Shown: positions 35,941 to 44,215 of the stretch, piece after piece
Layout of the letters: every line of letters begins with the position of its first letter
How positions within the stretch are numbered: the first letter of the stretch is position 1
DNA from: Flavobacteriales bacterium
GTDB lineage: Bacteria > Bacteroidota > Bacteroidia > Flavobacteriales_F > PHOS-HE28
Length of the DNA stretch: 46,523 nt
Assembly (NCBI GenBank): GCA_013360395.1
Contig: JABWBQ010000028.1
Location: 1-46,523, forward strand
Direction of reading: 5' to 3'
The notes under the pieces: generated by a model
The model's input: only the letters and a program-made list of their open reading frames with translations
The model's database searches: none
What the model was told of the DNA's origin: nothing
Translations under genes and position numbers: made by a program

Positions 35941-35979
35941 AACCCCCGTTTTATCAACACGGACGGGGGTTTTTCCACA
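35941..35979. other. Hairpin with two DnaA-box-like sequences upstream of dnaN
   Basis: AACCCCCGT (35941-35949) and ACGGGGGTT (35963-35971) are perfectly complementary. The 13-base loop holds TTATCAACA (35951-35959), one mismatch from the DnaA box TTATCCACA. TTTTCCACA (35971-35979), also one mismatch, follows directly. It could act as a terminator for the DUF4340 gene, a DnaA-responsive control of dnaN, or neither; only the base pairing and the matches are direct observations. Confidence 0.45.
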
Positions 35980-35982
35980 GTT

Positions 35983-37008
35983 TCACGGGTGCCGCAGCAG
36001 CGCTTCGCGAGGCACCAGCAGGCGGTCGGCGCCCAGGCGTTGCACGGCCACCAGCACGGTGTCGTCGATGGCGGCGTACAGCCGGTCCACATCCTCCTCC
36101 TTCATCAGGGTGCCCATGGCATCGCGCTGGCCGGGGTAGGCGCCCTTGGTCCAGAAGGGAATGCGGCGTGTGCTGCCGTCGCGACGCACCAGGGTGAGCA
36201 GGTGCAGCGGGGTGCTGTGCAGCACCGAGTCGCGTTCGGCGGGGGTGAGCTGCCGCTCCACGTACTCGAAATTCAGGCCTTGCAGGGGGCGCAGCATGTC
36301 CATCACGGCGGCGGTGTCCATGGGAAGCGGGTTCCCCGCGTCGTCCAGCAGGTCCGGGCCCCCCTGGCCCTCCAGGGCCAGCCGAACACCGGTGCCCGGC
36401 GCCGCAGGACGGTCGATGCGCAGTTCGCGCAGCGCCCCCAGGTCACGTTCCAGGAGCAGGATGCTGCTGCGCCACACGTCGGGATCCGCATGGAACCGCG
36501 GGGTCAGGTAGCCGGTGAAACCGCTCATGCCCATCACGAAGGGCACCTCCGAGCGGCCCGTCCCGGGTTTTTCCAGCACCATGTAGGTGCCGAAATGGTC
36601 CTTGGTGGAATGCCCCACGAACCAGATGCGGTCCGGCCGGTCGCCGCCGGTGTAGATCTCCACGCGCTTGGCCGTGCCGGCCATCACGCGCAGCACGTTC
36701 GCCTCCGCGCTCTTGGGCACCGGGGCGCGCACTTCCACGCGCAGGAAGGTCTTCAGCAGCAGGTTCACCGGCACCGGGTTGGCCTCCAACCGGCCGTTGA
36801 GGGTCCAGCCGCCGCCTGGGCGCCTCCGCAGGTCCACGGTCCGGCCGTCGGGCTCGGCGATGAAGATGCGGTCCACGGCGGCGGTGTCGGCCACGGCGAA
36901 GTCGGTGAGCGGACCGCTGAGGGTGGTACCCTTGTCGCGCGTGGCCGTCCACCAGGCCAGGCCGCCCAGGACCAGCGCGAGCAGGACGAGGAGCAGCGTG
37001 CGTTTCAT
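35983..37008 (-). CDS. DUF4340 domain protein
   Basis: The 341-residue product has an N-terminal membrane helix (MKRTLLLVLLALVLGGLAWW) and a long periplasmic part with LSGPLTDFAVADTAAVDRIF, PGGGWTLNGRLEANPVPVNL, VEIYTGGDRPDRIWFVG and YLTPRFHADPDVWRSS, typical of DUF4340. Such proteins are encoded next to ABC-type GldFG-like exporters in many phyla, but their role is unknown. The start overlaps the gldG stop by ATGA. It is the third gene of gldF-gldG-DUF4340, with dnaN next. Confidence 0.85.
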   Translation of the reverse strand: MKRTLLLVLLALVLGGLAWWTATRDKGTTLSGPLTDFAVADTAAVDRIFIAEPDGRTVDLRRRPGGGWTLNGRLEANPVPVNLLLKTFLRVEVRAPVPKSAEANVLRVMAGTAKRVEIYTGGDRPDRIWFVGHSTKDHFGTYMVLEKPGTGRSEVPFVMGMSGFTGYLTPRFHADPDVWRSSILLLERDLGALRELRIDRPAAPGTGVRLALEGQGGPDLLDDAGNPLPMDTAAVMDMLRPLQGLNFEYVERQLTPAERDSVLHSTPLHLLTLVRRDGSTRRIPFWTKGAYPGQRDAMGTLMKEEDVDRLYAAIDDTVLVAVQRLGADRLLVPREALLRHP

Positions 37009-38741
37009 GCGGGACGGGCGTAGCGCCGCTTGCGCAGCAGGTGGAACAGGATGCCGGCCAGCAGCACCACCAGCCCCGGCACGGCCAGGTTCACCGCCTG
37101 CCAGAGGGTGCGTTCACGGGTGCTGCGCACCGGGTCCAGCTGCCGCAGGGTGATGGCGCGCGCCCGCAGGCTGATCAGGCTGCGGTCGTCCAGCAGGTAG
37201 TTCACCGCGTTGAGCAGCAGTTCCCGGTTGCCGTAGATCTTGGCGTTGGCGTAACGGTCGTAGCCCAGCATGTAGTACATGCCCTTGGCGGGGTCCACGC
37301 GGTTCTCGATCACATCGCCGTCGCTGATCACCATCTGGCTGGTACGCCGTCCCTGTTCCCGGTACTGGGGGTCGCCCTCCTGCAGGAAGCGCTGGGTGAG
37401 GCGCCCGGCGAAGGCCGACCGGAAGGGGCCCTCCAGCAGCACCGCCACCGGCGCGGGTGTGGCCGCGCGGTCCAGCAGTGCGCGCTGCTCCACGATGTTG
37501 AGCGCGATGCGTACCGGGTTGCGCAGCACCCGGTTGTACGGGCTGGTGGTCAGCAGGATGGTCTTGCGTACACTGTCCGTGCCGATGGTGTCCATGCTGC
37601 TCACGAACCGGGTGTGCACCGGGTCGATGTTGTTGACGATCGGGTGGCTCCCCTGGGGCACCAGCACCGGCTCGAAGTACCACGGGAAACGTTCCAGCTT
37701 GCGCTGGTTGCCGTAGGGGGTGGTGAAGATCTCGATCGGGGCGCAGTTGCGGTCCAGCAGCAGGTCGTTGTTGATGCGCACCCCGTAGGCGAAGAGCAGT
37801 TGGTCCAGCCCCAGGTCCATGGCGGTGGCCATGCTGTACTGGTTGCGTCGCAGGCTGTCGAGGTTCGCGTTCATGGCGTCCAGCAGCCACAGCACCTTGC
37901 CGCCGTTCATCACGAACTGGTCGATGATGTAAAGGTCCTTGTCGGGGAAGGCGCTGTCGGGCTTGGCCACGATCAGCATGTCCCAGCGGTTGTTGCGGAA
38001 GCGGGCCCCCTCCAGCCGGTCGCTCAGGGCGTCCAGCCTTCCATCGATGCGCAAGCGGCTCACGTCGTAGTGCTCGCCCAGCAGGGTGGCCACGTCGCGC
38101 ACCTCGATGGGTTCCAGCTCGCCGTGACCTTCCAGGAAGGCGATGCGCGGCCTTTCCTTGCGGGTGAGCTGGCGGATGGCGCTGCCCAGCTCGAACTCCA
38201 GGTTGTTGACCGACCGGTTCACCATGTCGGCGTCGGGGGTGCGCAGCTGGGTCTTCAGCAGTTGCACGGCCACGGTGCGCCCCTTGTAGGTCACCAGGGC
38301 GCCGGGGAAGACGATCTTCTCGCTGTACCCGTCCTTTTCCCGGATCCGGATGCTGCTGTACTGCAGGCCTTCCTTCTCCAGGGTGGCGTACACCTCGCGG
38401 CGCACGTTGGCGTCGGGGTCGGCGCTGGGGTCGATGAAGCTGTAGGCCAGCTTGTCGGGCCCGTACACCCGCATCTCGTCCAGCAGTTCGCGGGTGGCCT
38501 CGCTCAGGCGGCGCAGGTCGGCCGGCAGGTCCCCGGCCAGGTACACCTTGACGTACACGCGGTCGTCGAGGTCGGCCACCAACTGGCGCGTGGTCTCCTT
38601 CAGGGTGTAGCGGCCCTCGCTGGTGAGGTCGGCCCGCAGGCGCACCCGGCCGGCGAGGAACAGCACCAGCAGGACGATGGCGATGCCCGCCACCAGTTCG
38701 GTGAGGTCGCGCAGGCGTGGCGAGCGTCCGGTCCGGGCCAT
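37005..38741 (-). CDS. gldG: Gliding motility-associated ABC transporter substrate-binding protein GldG
   Basis: The 578-residue product has an N-terminal helix (LVAGIAIVLLVLFLAGRV), a large periplasmic domain of the ABC-type uncharacterised transport family (residues ~60-480: SEGRYTLKETTRQLVADL, VYVKVYLAGDLPADLRRL, RIAFLEGHGELEPIEVRDV, KVLWLLDAMNANLDSL) and a C-terminal helix (LAVPGLVVLLAGILFHLLRK). It matches GldG, which with GldF and the ATPase GldA forms the transporter linked to gliding; no gldA is in the window. The start at 38741 begins 1 nt after the gldF stop. Confidence 0.93.
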   Translation of the reverse strand: MARTGRSPRLRDLTELVAGIAIVLLVLFLAGRVRLRADLTSEGRYTLKETTRQLVADLDDRVYVKVYLAGDLPADLRRLSEATRELLDEMRVYGPDKLAYSFIDPSADPDANVRREVYATLEKEGLQYSSIRIREKDGYSEKIVFPGALVTYKGRTVAVQLLKTQLRTPDADMVNRSVNNLEFELGSAIRQLTRKERPRIAFLEGHGELEPIEVRDVATLLGEHYDVSRLRIDGRLDALSDRLEGARFRNNRWDMLIVAKPDSAFPDKDLYIIDQFVMNGGKVLWLLDAMNANLDSLRRNQYSMATAMDLGLDQLLFAYGVRINNDLLLDRNCAPIEIFTTPYGNQRKLERFPWYFEPVLVPQGSHPIVNNIDPVHTRFVSSMDTIGTDSVRKTILLTTSPYNRVLRNPVRIALNIVEQRALLDRAATPAPVAVLLEGPFRSAFAGRLTQRFLQEGDPQYREQGRRTSQMVISDGDVIENRVDPAKGMYYMLGYDRYANAKIYGNRELLLNAVNYLLDDRSLISLRARAITLRQLDPVRSTRERTLWQAVNLAVPGLVVLLAGILFHLLRKRRYARPA

Positions 38742-38742
38742 G

Positions 38743-39468
38743 TCACCAACGGCGGCTTTGGAGCACCGTGCGCGTGGCCAGCAGGAAGACGACGGCGGTG
38801 CCGACGAAGTAGAGCACGTCCCGCAGGTCCACCACGCCACGACTGATGCTGCGGTAGTGCGCCTGGATGCCCATGGCCTTGATGGGGCCTTCCCAGGCCC
38901 CGAAGGCATCGAAGCTGGCCACCAGGTCCGGGCCCATGAACAGCAGGAAACACAGGAACACGGCGATCAGGAAGGCCACGATCTGACTGTCGGTGAGCGA
39001 CGAGGCGAACACGCCCACCGCCGCGAAGCAGCTGCCCAGCATCAGCAGGCCCAGGTAGGAGCCCAGGGTGCCGCCACGGTCGATGTTGCCTTCGGGCACG
39101 GCCAGCTCCATCACGCTCCAGACGTACACCAACGTGGGCAGCAGGGCCGCCACCACCAACACCACCGCGGCGATGTACTTGGCCCCCACGATGGCGCCTT
39201 CGCTCAGGGGGCGTGTGAGCAGGAGTTCGATGGTGCCGGTGCGCTTCTCCTCGCTGAAGCTGCGCATGGTGACGGCGGGCACCAGGAACAGGAACACCCA
39301 GGGGGCCAGCTGGAACAGGGGCGCCAGGTCGGCGTAGCCCAGGTCGAGCAGGTTGTCGGGGAACACCCACAGGAAGAGCCCGGTGAGCAGCAGGAAGACC
39401 ACCACGGTGATGTGGCCGATCAGCGAGCCCGCAAAGCCTCGCACTTCCTTGATGATCAACGCCTGCAT
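38743..39468 (-). CDS. gldF: Gliding motility-associated ABC transporter permease GldF
   Basis: The 241-residue membrane protein has six hydrophobic helices (HITVVVFLLLTGLFLWVFPD, FQLAPWVFLFLVPAVTM, YIAAVVLVVAALLPTLVYVW, IVAFLIAVFLCFLLFMGPD, VLYFVGTAVVFLLATRT) and the conserved ABC-2 loop RSFSEEKRTGTIELLLTRP. The ATG at 39468 (MQALIIKEVRGFAG) is the standard GldF start; upstream codons are not conserved. It is the first gene of gldF-gldG-DUF4340 and has a TATCTTCG element 25 nt upstream. Confidence 0.94.
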   Translation of the reverse strand: MQALIIKEVRGFAGSLIGHITVVVFLLLTGLFLWVFPDNLLDLGYADLAPLFQLAPWVFLFLVPAVTMRSFSEEKRTGTIELLLTRPLSEGAIVGAKYIAAVVLVVAALLPTLVYVWSVMELAVPEGNIDRGGTLGSYLGLLMLGSCFAAVGVFASSLTDSQIVAFLIAVFLCFLLFMGPDLVASFDAFGAWEGPIKAMGIQAHYRSISRGVVDLRDVLYFVGTAVVFLLATRTVLQSRRW

Positions 39469-39493
39469 GGAGAAAGCACCGTCGAAAGGCGGC

Positions 39494-39501
39494 CGAAGAT
39501 A
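39494..39501 (-). promoter_or_regulatory. Putative -7 element of gldF (TATCTTCG)
   Basis: On the minus strand TATCTTCG lies 25 nt upstream of the gldF ATG, separating this operon from the TPR gene that ends at 39567. Confidence 0.45.
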
Positions 39502-39566
39502 ACGTGGCCCGCCCGGCACCGGTGTCCGGGCAACGGGTCGCGGCGTGATCCGCCGGGTGAACGGCC

Positions 39567-40439
39567 TCAGAACGACACCACCGTGTTGCGGCGCTTGCGC
39601 CGGGGCTTTCGGGGGATCTTTTCCTCGTCCGTGTCGCAGTAGTTCTTGACGATGAACACCGCGTCGCGGTCGCCGAGCCCGGCACTGGTCCTCCAGTCGC
39701 GGCAGGCCTCCTCCTTGTGCTTCAGGTTGTAGTGGCAGTCCCCGCGGTAGTAATGGGCGTCGCGCAGGTCCGCGGCGGCGGTGTCCTGCGCCAGCACCTC
39801 GGTGAAGGCGGCGATGGCCTCGTCGAAACGCTCCATCTCGTAGAGCAGGATGGCGGCGCTCATCCGCCCGCCGGGGATGCCCGGCTTCAGGGCCAGGGCC
39901 CGCTGGATGTCCTCCAGGCCGGCGTCCTCCTTGAACAGCTCGCCCTTCACCACGCCTCCCAGGAACAGTGCATCGGCGTGGTCGTCGCGCAGCTTCAGCG
40001 CCTTTTCGGCGTCCTTCAGGGCCTGCGCATTGTCCTGCACCAGGTAGTGGGCGCAGGCCCGGTTGTACCAGGCATCGGCGTCGGCGGGGTCCAGCTCGAT
40101 GGCCTTGTCCAGGTCACGCAGGGCGCCCTTGATGTTGCCCTCGGTGATCCGGGCGGCCGACCGGCTCACGTACAGCCGGGGGTTGTTGGGGTCCAGCGTC
40201 TCGCTCTTCTTGTAGTCGATCAGCGCCAGTTCCAACTGCTGCCGCCGCTGGCGGATGTCGCCCCGCAGCTTGTAGGCCCGTGCCGAGCTTCCATCGGCCT
40301 GGATCGCCCGGTCCACACAGGCCAGTGCACTGTCCAGCGCACCGCCGGCGTAGGCGGCCTCGGCGGCGCGGAGCAGATCGTCCTGGGCGTGGAGGCCAAG
40401 GGCCAGGAGCAGGAGGGGCAGGGCGGCGATGCGTTTCAT
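39567..40439 (-). CDS. Secreted tetratricopeptide repeat protein
   Basis: The 290-residue product has a signal peptide (MKRIAALPLLLLALGLHAQ) and about six TPR units (LLRAAEAAYAGGALDSALAC, SSARAYKLRGDIRQRRQQLE, ARITEGNIKGALRDLDKAIE, ADAWYNRACAHYLVQDNAQA). It ends in a basic tail (KIPRKPRRKRRNTVVSF). It likely acts in the periplasm as a protein-protein scaffold; no partner is identified. The start at 40439 overlaps the stop of the ABM gene by ATGA, so it is the last gene of the SAM hydrolase-ABM-TPR operon. Confidence 0.87.
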   Translation of the reverse strand: MKRIAALPLLLLALGLHAQDDLLRAAEAAYAGGALDSALACVDRAIQADGSSARAYKLRGDIRQRRQQLELALIDYKKSETLDPNNPRLYVSRSAARITEGNIKGALRDLDKAIELDPADADAWYNRACAHYLVQDNAQALKDAEKALKLRDDHADALFLGGVVKGELFKEDAGLEDIQRALALKPGIPGGRMSAAILLYEMERFDEAIAAFTEVLAQDTAAADLRDAHYYRGDCHYNLKHKEEACRDWRTSAGLGDRDAVFIVKNYCDTDEEKIPRKPRRKRRNTVVSF

Positions 40440-40750
40440 GGGGTGCCGGACGTGGCGTCCATTTGGTGCAGCCGGGTGCAGCTCCAGGCTTGCGCGGGGC
40501 TGTCGAAGAGGGCTTTCACCACGGGCCACACTTCGGCGAATACGGGGGAACGGCGATAGTGTTCCAGGTCATCGGCGGAACGCCACAGGCTGTAGGTGAA
40601 GAAGACGCGGGGATCGCCGGTGTCGCGCAGCAGCTCCAGGTGCAGGCAGCCGGGCATGGCGATGATGCGGTGCCGCCATCCCTCGAAAAGGGCCAGGAAA
40701 CCCGCGGTCTCCTCGGGCCGGAAGCACATGCGCACCACGCGTGCGATCAT
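40436..40750 (-). CDS. Antibiotic biosynthesis monooxygenase (ABM) family protein
   Basis: The 104-residue dimeric ferredoxin-like protein has the ABM pattern: MIARVVRMCFRPEETAGFLA, MPGCLHLELLRDTGDPRVFF, TYSLWRSADDLEHYRRSPVF. Family members include heme-degrading and quinol monooxygenases; the specific reaction is unknown here. ATGA overlaps at both ends (40436-40439 and 40747-40750) couple it to its neighbours. The short tail (WSCTRLHQMDATSGTP) is not conserved. Confidence 0.87.
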   Translation of the reverse strand: MIARVVRMCFRPEETAGFLALFEGWRHRIIAMPGCLHLELLRDTGDPRVFFTYSLWRSADDLEHYRRSPVFAEVWPVVKALFDSPAQAWSCTRLHQMDATSGTP

Positions 40751-41574
40751 GAGGCCACCCTTTGCCGGGGCATGGTCTCCAGCAATTCCACGCGCACGGG
40801 GTCCTGCACGTGCAGGCCGAACAGCCGCGAAGCGCCGCCGCCGCCGCCTTCCACGCCCTTGTTCACCGCGATCTCCAGCAGACCGCCGGCACCGAAGAAG
40901 GCCACGCGCTCACCCTGCGGCACCTCGCCATAGGTGCGGTGCAGCGCGGTGATGTCGTGCTGCGACCGGCCGAAGGTGATCCGGAAGGGGCGGTCCTGCA
41001 CCATGGCCGTGAAGTGATCGCGGTGGATGTTGGTCACCACGTTGCCGTAGGCGTCCACATGGATCACCGCACCCCGGATGCTCTCGCGGTCCAGCGCCGG
41101 CACCAGGCCCAGCTGCTGGCGCACGCCCTGGCGCGGATCGGCGATGGCCTCCACGGGCGCGCCCTGTGCCAGGTGGCACGCCGCCCGTGCCAGCACCCCC
41201 CGCAGCGGGAAGGTGGCATCCCCGGCGTCCGTCACCATGCGCAGGCCGAAGACCGCCTGCGGACGCCCGTCGAACAGCAGGCTGAAGATGCCGTTGTCGG
41301 CCCCCACGAACCACTGGCCGCCGTGCGACACCACCACGTGCGGCGTCTGCGGGCCGGCCTCGGGGTCGATGCCGATCACGTGCACGGTGCCCGTCGGGAA
41401 CGCCGGGTAGGCGTTGCGCAGCACGAAGGCCGCCTGCGCGTTGTCGAACGGGGTGATCTGGTGGCTGATGTCCACGATCGTCACCCCGGGCAGCAGGCCC
41501 AGGAGGCTGCCCTTCACCACGGCCACATAGTGGTCCTTGGTGCCCATGTCGGTGGTGAGGGTGATGATCGCCAT
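40747..41574 (-). CDS. SAM hydroxide adenosyltransferase / S-adenosylmethionine hydrolase (DUF62)
   Basis: The 275-residue enzyme belongs to the fluorinase-related DUF62 family, which uses water or hydroxide to split SAM into adenosine and methionine. Motifs: ITLTTDMGTKDHYVAVVKGS (residues 4-23), IVDISHQITPFDNAQAAFVL, VVVSHGGQWFVGADNGIFSL, VIHVDAYGNVVTNI, LLEIAVNKG. Length is typical. The physiological purpose of the reaction is not established. It starts behind a TACATTTG element that lies back to back with the phoH promoter. It heads a three-gene operon. Confidence 0.92.
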   Translation of the reverse strand: MAIITLTTDMGTKDHYVAVVKGSLLGLLPGVTIVDISHQITPFDNAQAAFVLRNAYPAFPTGTVHVIGIDPEAGPQTPHVVVSHGGQWFVGADNGIFSLLFDGRPQAVFGLRMVTDAGDATFPLRGVLARAACHLAQGAPVEAIADPRQGVRQQLGLVPALDRESIRGAVIHVDAYGNVVTNIHRDHFTAMVQDRPFRITFGRSQHDITALHRTYGEVPQGERVAFFGAGGLLEIAVNKGVEGGGGGASRLFGLHVQDPVRVELLETMPRQRVAS

Positions 41575-41612
41575 GGCGGGGGACGGGCCTTTCCGGATCG
41601 CGGCCGATCGGC

Positions 41613-41620
41613 TACCTTCG
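41613..41620 (+). promoter_or_regulatory. Putative -7 element of phoH-purC (TACCTTCG)
   Basis: TACCTTCG lies about 57 nt upstream of the phoH start and 6 bp from an oppositely oriented element, so the two promoters nearly overlap. Confidence 0.4.
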
Positions 41621-41626
41621 GCCGGT

Positions 41627-41634
41627 CAAATGTA
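41627..41634 (-). promoter_or_regulatory. -7 element of the SAM hydrolase operon (TACATTTG)
   Basis: This is an exact TAnnTTTG match on the minus strand, 52 nt upstream of the ATG at 41574. Confidence 0.5.
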
Positions 41635-41677
41635 AGGGCGCGCGGGCACGGTCGCCGCACCCTTTCAAGCAGCGCAC

Positions 41678-42643
41678 GTGGGCGAACTCACCATCCAGGT
41701 GACCGGCGTGGACCCGGTCTCGGTCTTCGGCGCCAACGACCAGCAGCTGCGCATCATCCGGGGGTTCTTTCCCAAGCTCAACCTGGTGGCCCGCGGCCAC
41801 ACGCTGAAGGTGATGGGCAACGAGGAGGACATCGCGGTGTTCGCCGAACGCTTCGACCAGCTCGTGGAGCACGTGGGCCGGTACAACGAGCTGCCGCGCA
41901 AGGTGCTGGACGACATCATGGGGGGCGCGCCCGACACCGGACCCGCTGCGGAGGAGGCCGACGTGCTGGTGCATGGCAACGCCGGTCTGCGCGTCAAGGC
42001 GCGCACCCGCAACCAGCAGCGCCTGGTGGAGGCCGTGCGCACGCACGACATGGTGTTCGCGGTGGGGCCGGCCGGCACGGGCAAGACATACACCGCCGTG
42101 GCCCTGGCCGTGCAGGCCCTCAAGGAGCGGCAGGTGCGGCGCATCATCCTCACGCGGCCGGCGGTGGAGGCGGGGGAGAACCTCGGCTTCCTGCCCGGCG
42201 ACCTGCGCGAGAAGCTCGACCCCTACCTGCAGCCGCTGTACGACGCGCTCAAGGACATGATCCCCGCCGGACGCCTGGCCGAGCACCTGGAGGCCGGTGT
42301 GATCCAGATCGCCCCGCTGGCCTTCATGCGCGGCCGCACCCTCGACCACGCCTTCGTCATCCTCGACGAGGCCCAGAACGCCACGCTGCCCCAGCTCAAG
42401 ATGTTCCTCACCCGCATGGGGCGCAACGCCAAGTTCGTCATCACCGGCGACCTCACCCAAGTGGACCTTCCCCGGCACAGCCCCAGCGGGCTGGAAAAGG
42501 GCATCCGGCTGCTGCGCGACGTGGAGGGCATCGCCATCATCGAGCTCGACGAGAAGGACGTGATCCGCCACGAGCTGGTCACCAAGGTGCTCGGTGCCTT
42601 CAAGGACCACGAACAACGCGACCGACCCGATATCGACCCATGA
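41678..42643 (+). CDS. PhoH family ATPase
   Basis: The 321-residue protein has an N-terminal KH-like region (ELTIQVTGVDPVSVFGANDQ) and a PhoH ATPase domain: Walker A GPAGTGKTYTA (residues 130-140), ILTRPAVEAGENLGFLPGDL, Walker B FVILDEAQNATLPQLKMFL, then FVITGDLTQVDLP. It is likely an RNA-linked ATPase/helicase-like factor (the group is often coupled to YbeY or RNA processing). The start GTG at 41678 gives the known MGELTI-type N-terminus; no ATG fits. The stop overlaps the purC start by ATGA. Confidence 0.9.
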   Translation: MGELTIQVTGVDPVSVFGANDQQLRIIRGFFPKLNLVARGHTLKVMGNEEDIAVFAERFDQLVEHVGRYNELPRKVLDDIMGGAPDTGPAAEEADVLVHGNAGLRVKARTRNQQRLVEAVRTHDMVFAVGPAGTGKTYTAVALAVQALKERQVRRIILTRPAVEAGENLGFLPGDLREKLDPYLQPLYDALKDMIPAGRLAEHLEAGVIQIAPLAFMRGRTLDHAFVILDEAQNATLPQLKMFLTRMGRNAKFVITGDLTQVDLPRHSPSGLEKGIRLLRDVEGIAIIELDEKDVIRHELVTKVLGAFKDHEQRDRPDIDP

Positions 42644-43596
42644 CCACCACCCTCGCCGGGACCTTGATGCGTTCCGAGCTCCGCCACCCCTTGATCCACC
42701 AGGTATACCGGGGCAAGGTGCGCGACGTGTACACCCTGACCGATGGACGCATCCTGCTGGTGGCCAGCGACCGCATCAGCGCCTTCGACGTGGTGCTGCC
42801 GCGCGGCATCCCGCACAAGGGGCAGGTGCTCAGCCAGCTCAGCTGGCACATGCTCCAGGCCACGCGGCCCGTGGCGCCCAACTGGGCCGTCGCCTCGCCC
42901 GACCCCAACGTGGTCGTGGGCACGGCCTGCCGCACCGTGAAGGTGGAGATGGTGGTGCGCGGCTACCTCGCCGGCCACGCCTGGCGCACCTATGCCAGCG
43001 GTGCGCGCACCCTCTGCGGCGCCGACATGCCCGAAGGGATGCGGGAGAACGACCGTTTCCCCGCACCGCTCATCACCCCCAGCACCAAGGCCGACGTGGG
43101 GCACGATGAGGACATCACCCCGGAGGGGATCCTGGAGCGCGGCCTGTGCACGCCCGACGAGTGGGAGCACATGCGGCGGTACGCCCTGGCGCTCTTCGCC
43201 GAGGGCACCCGCCTGGCCGCCGAACGCGGCCTGCTGCTGGTGGACACCAAATACGAGTTCGGCCGCACCACCGACGGCCGCATCGTGCTCATCGATGAAG
43301 TGCACACGCCGGACAGCTCCCGTTACTTCCATGCCGAAGGGTACGCCGAGCGCCAGGCCCGCGGCGAACGCCAGAAGCAGCTCAGCAAGGAGTTCGTGCG
43401 CGAGTGGCTCATCGCCGGCGGCTTCATGGGCAGGGAAGGCCAGCAGGTGCCCCCCATGGACGATGCCTTCGTGCAGAGCGTCACCGACCGCTATGTGGAG
43501 CTCTTCGAGCGCATCACCGGCCGGACCTTCCGGCCCGCGCCCACCGGCGACATCAACGCCCGTGTGCAACGGGCGGTGGAGGAGTACCTGGGTTGA
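42640..43596 (+). CDS. purC: Phosphoribosylaminoimidazole-succinocarboxamide synthase (SAICAR synthetase)
   Basis: The 318-residue enzyme adds aspartate to CAIR in purine synthesis with ATP. It is the longer, yeast-like form: QVYRGKVRDVYTLTDGRILL, SDRISAFDVVLPRGIPHKGQ, VKVEMVVRGYLAGHAWRTY, APLITPSTKADVGHDEDI, LLLVDTKYEFGRTTDGRIVL, DEVHTPDSSRY. The ATG at 42640 overlaps the phoH stop (ATGA). The pairing of phoH and purC, with SAM hydrolase divergent, is, as far as I recall, common in Flavobacteriales. Confidence 0.97.
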   Translation: MTTTLAGTLMRSELRHPLIHQVYRGKVRDVYTLTDGRILLVASDRISAFDVVLPRGIPHKGQVLSQLSWHMLQATRPVAPNWAVASPDPNVVVGTACRTVKVEMVVRGYLAGHAWRTYASGARTLCGADMPEGMRENDRFPAPLITPSTKADVGHDEDITPEGILERGLCTPDEWEHMRRYALALFAEGTRLAAERGLLLVDTKYEFGRTTDGRIVLIDEVHTPDSSRYFHAEGYAERQARGERQKQLSKEFVREWLIAGGFMGREGQQVPPMDDAFVQSVTDRYVELFERITGRTFRPAPTGDINARVQRAVEEYLG

Positions 43597-43653
43597 GCAC
43601 CGGAACGGCGCACCACCTGCCGCCGGGTGATGGGCCCGGCCCCGGCCTCCGGA

Positions 43654-44109
43654 TCAGTGCATGCCGCCTTGATCCACCAGGCCGTTGAAGAAGCCGATGA
43701 GCGCCTCGCGCTGCGCCGGGGAAAGGCGGGCATCGCCATGCGTCCACGTGTAGGGGCGCAAGGGCATCTTCTCCTTCCGGATCATCTCCACGGCCTCGTC
43801 CGCCACATGGGCACGGTCATCAGGCGGGTACCGCCCCCAGCTCGACGCGTCGAACTGGTCGCGGCCCTCGTGGATGTGGTGTTGCAGGAACCAGTTCACC
43901 GGGGTGATGGCGGCGTACCACGGATAGCGGGGCTGGCCGCTGTGGCAGTCGTAACAGGCCGAACGCAGCAGGCCCTCCACCTCGGCCGATGGCGTGGTCA
44001 GGGCGATCAGGTCGCTGGCGGGGTCCAGGGGTTCGGCGGTGCGTTCGGGGCGAATGAACTGGGCGGCGCCGAGGAGGACGATCGCAGCGAGGAGGAGGCG
44101 GCGGCGCAT
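43654..44109 (-). CDS. Haem-binding domain (haem_bd) protein
   Basis: The 151-residue product has an N-terminal membrane/signal segment (MRRRLLLAAIVLLGAAQF), the covalent haem site CYDCH in LLRSACYDCHSGQPRYPWYA (residues ~48-67) and NWFLQHHIHEGRDQFDASSW further on. This is the haem_bd family, a c-type domain common in Bacteroidota and often fused to peroxidases. The ATG at 44109 is preferred because it starts the signal; TATCTTG lies 13 nt upstream. It is likely periplasmic; its redox partner is unknown. Confidence 0.88.
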   Translation of the reverse strand: MRRRLLLAAIVLLGAAQFIRPERTAEPLDPASDLIALTTPSAEVEGLLRSACYDCHSGQPRYPWYAAITPVNWFLQHHIHEGRDQFDASSWGRYPPDDRAHVADEAVEMIRKEKMPLRPYTWTHGDARLSPAQREALIGFFNGLVDQGGMH

Positions 44110-44215
44110 GGGGGTGTGGCCGCAAGATAGGCGGTGCGCTCCGCACGTGCGGGCGGGCACGGCCGGGCGGATCCGTTCCGATGAGCCGACGCCGGCTGAA
44201 CGTCCGGTGCGGCGT

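Noticed and set aside
40762-43596. A 944-codon open frame on the plus strand covering the SAM hydrolase, phoH and purC region
   Set aside because: Most of it is antisense or out-of-frame reading of known genes, rich in H/R/A/G as expected in GC-rich DNA. Only its last 318 codons are purC.
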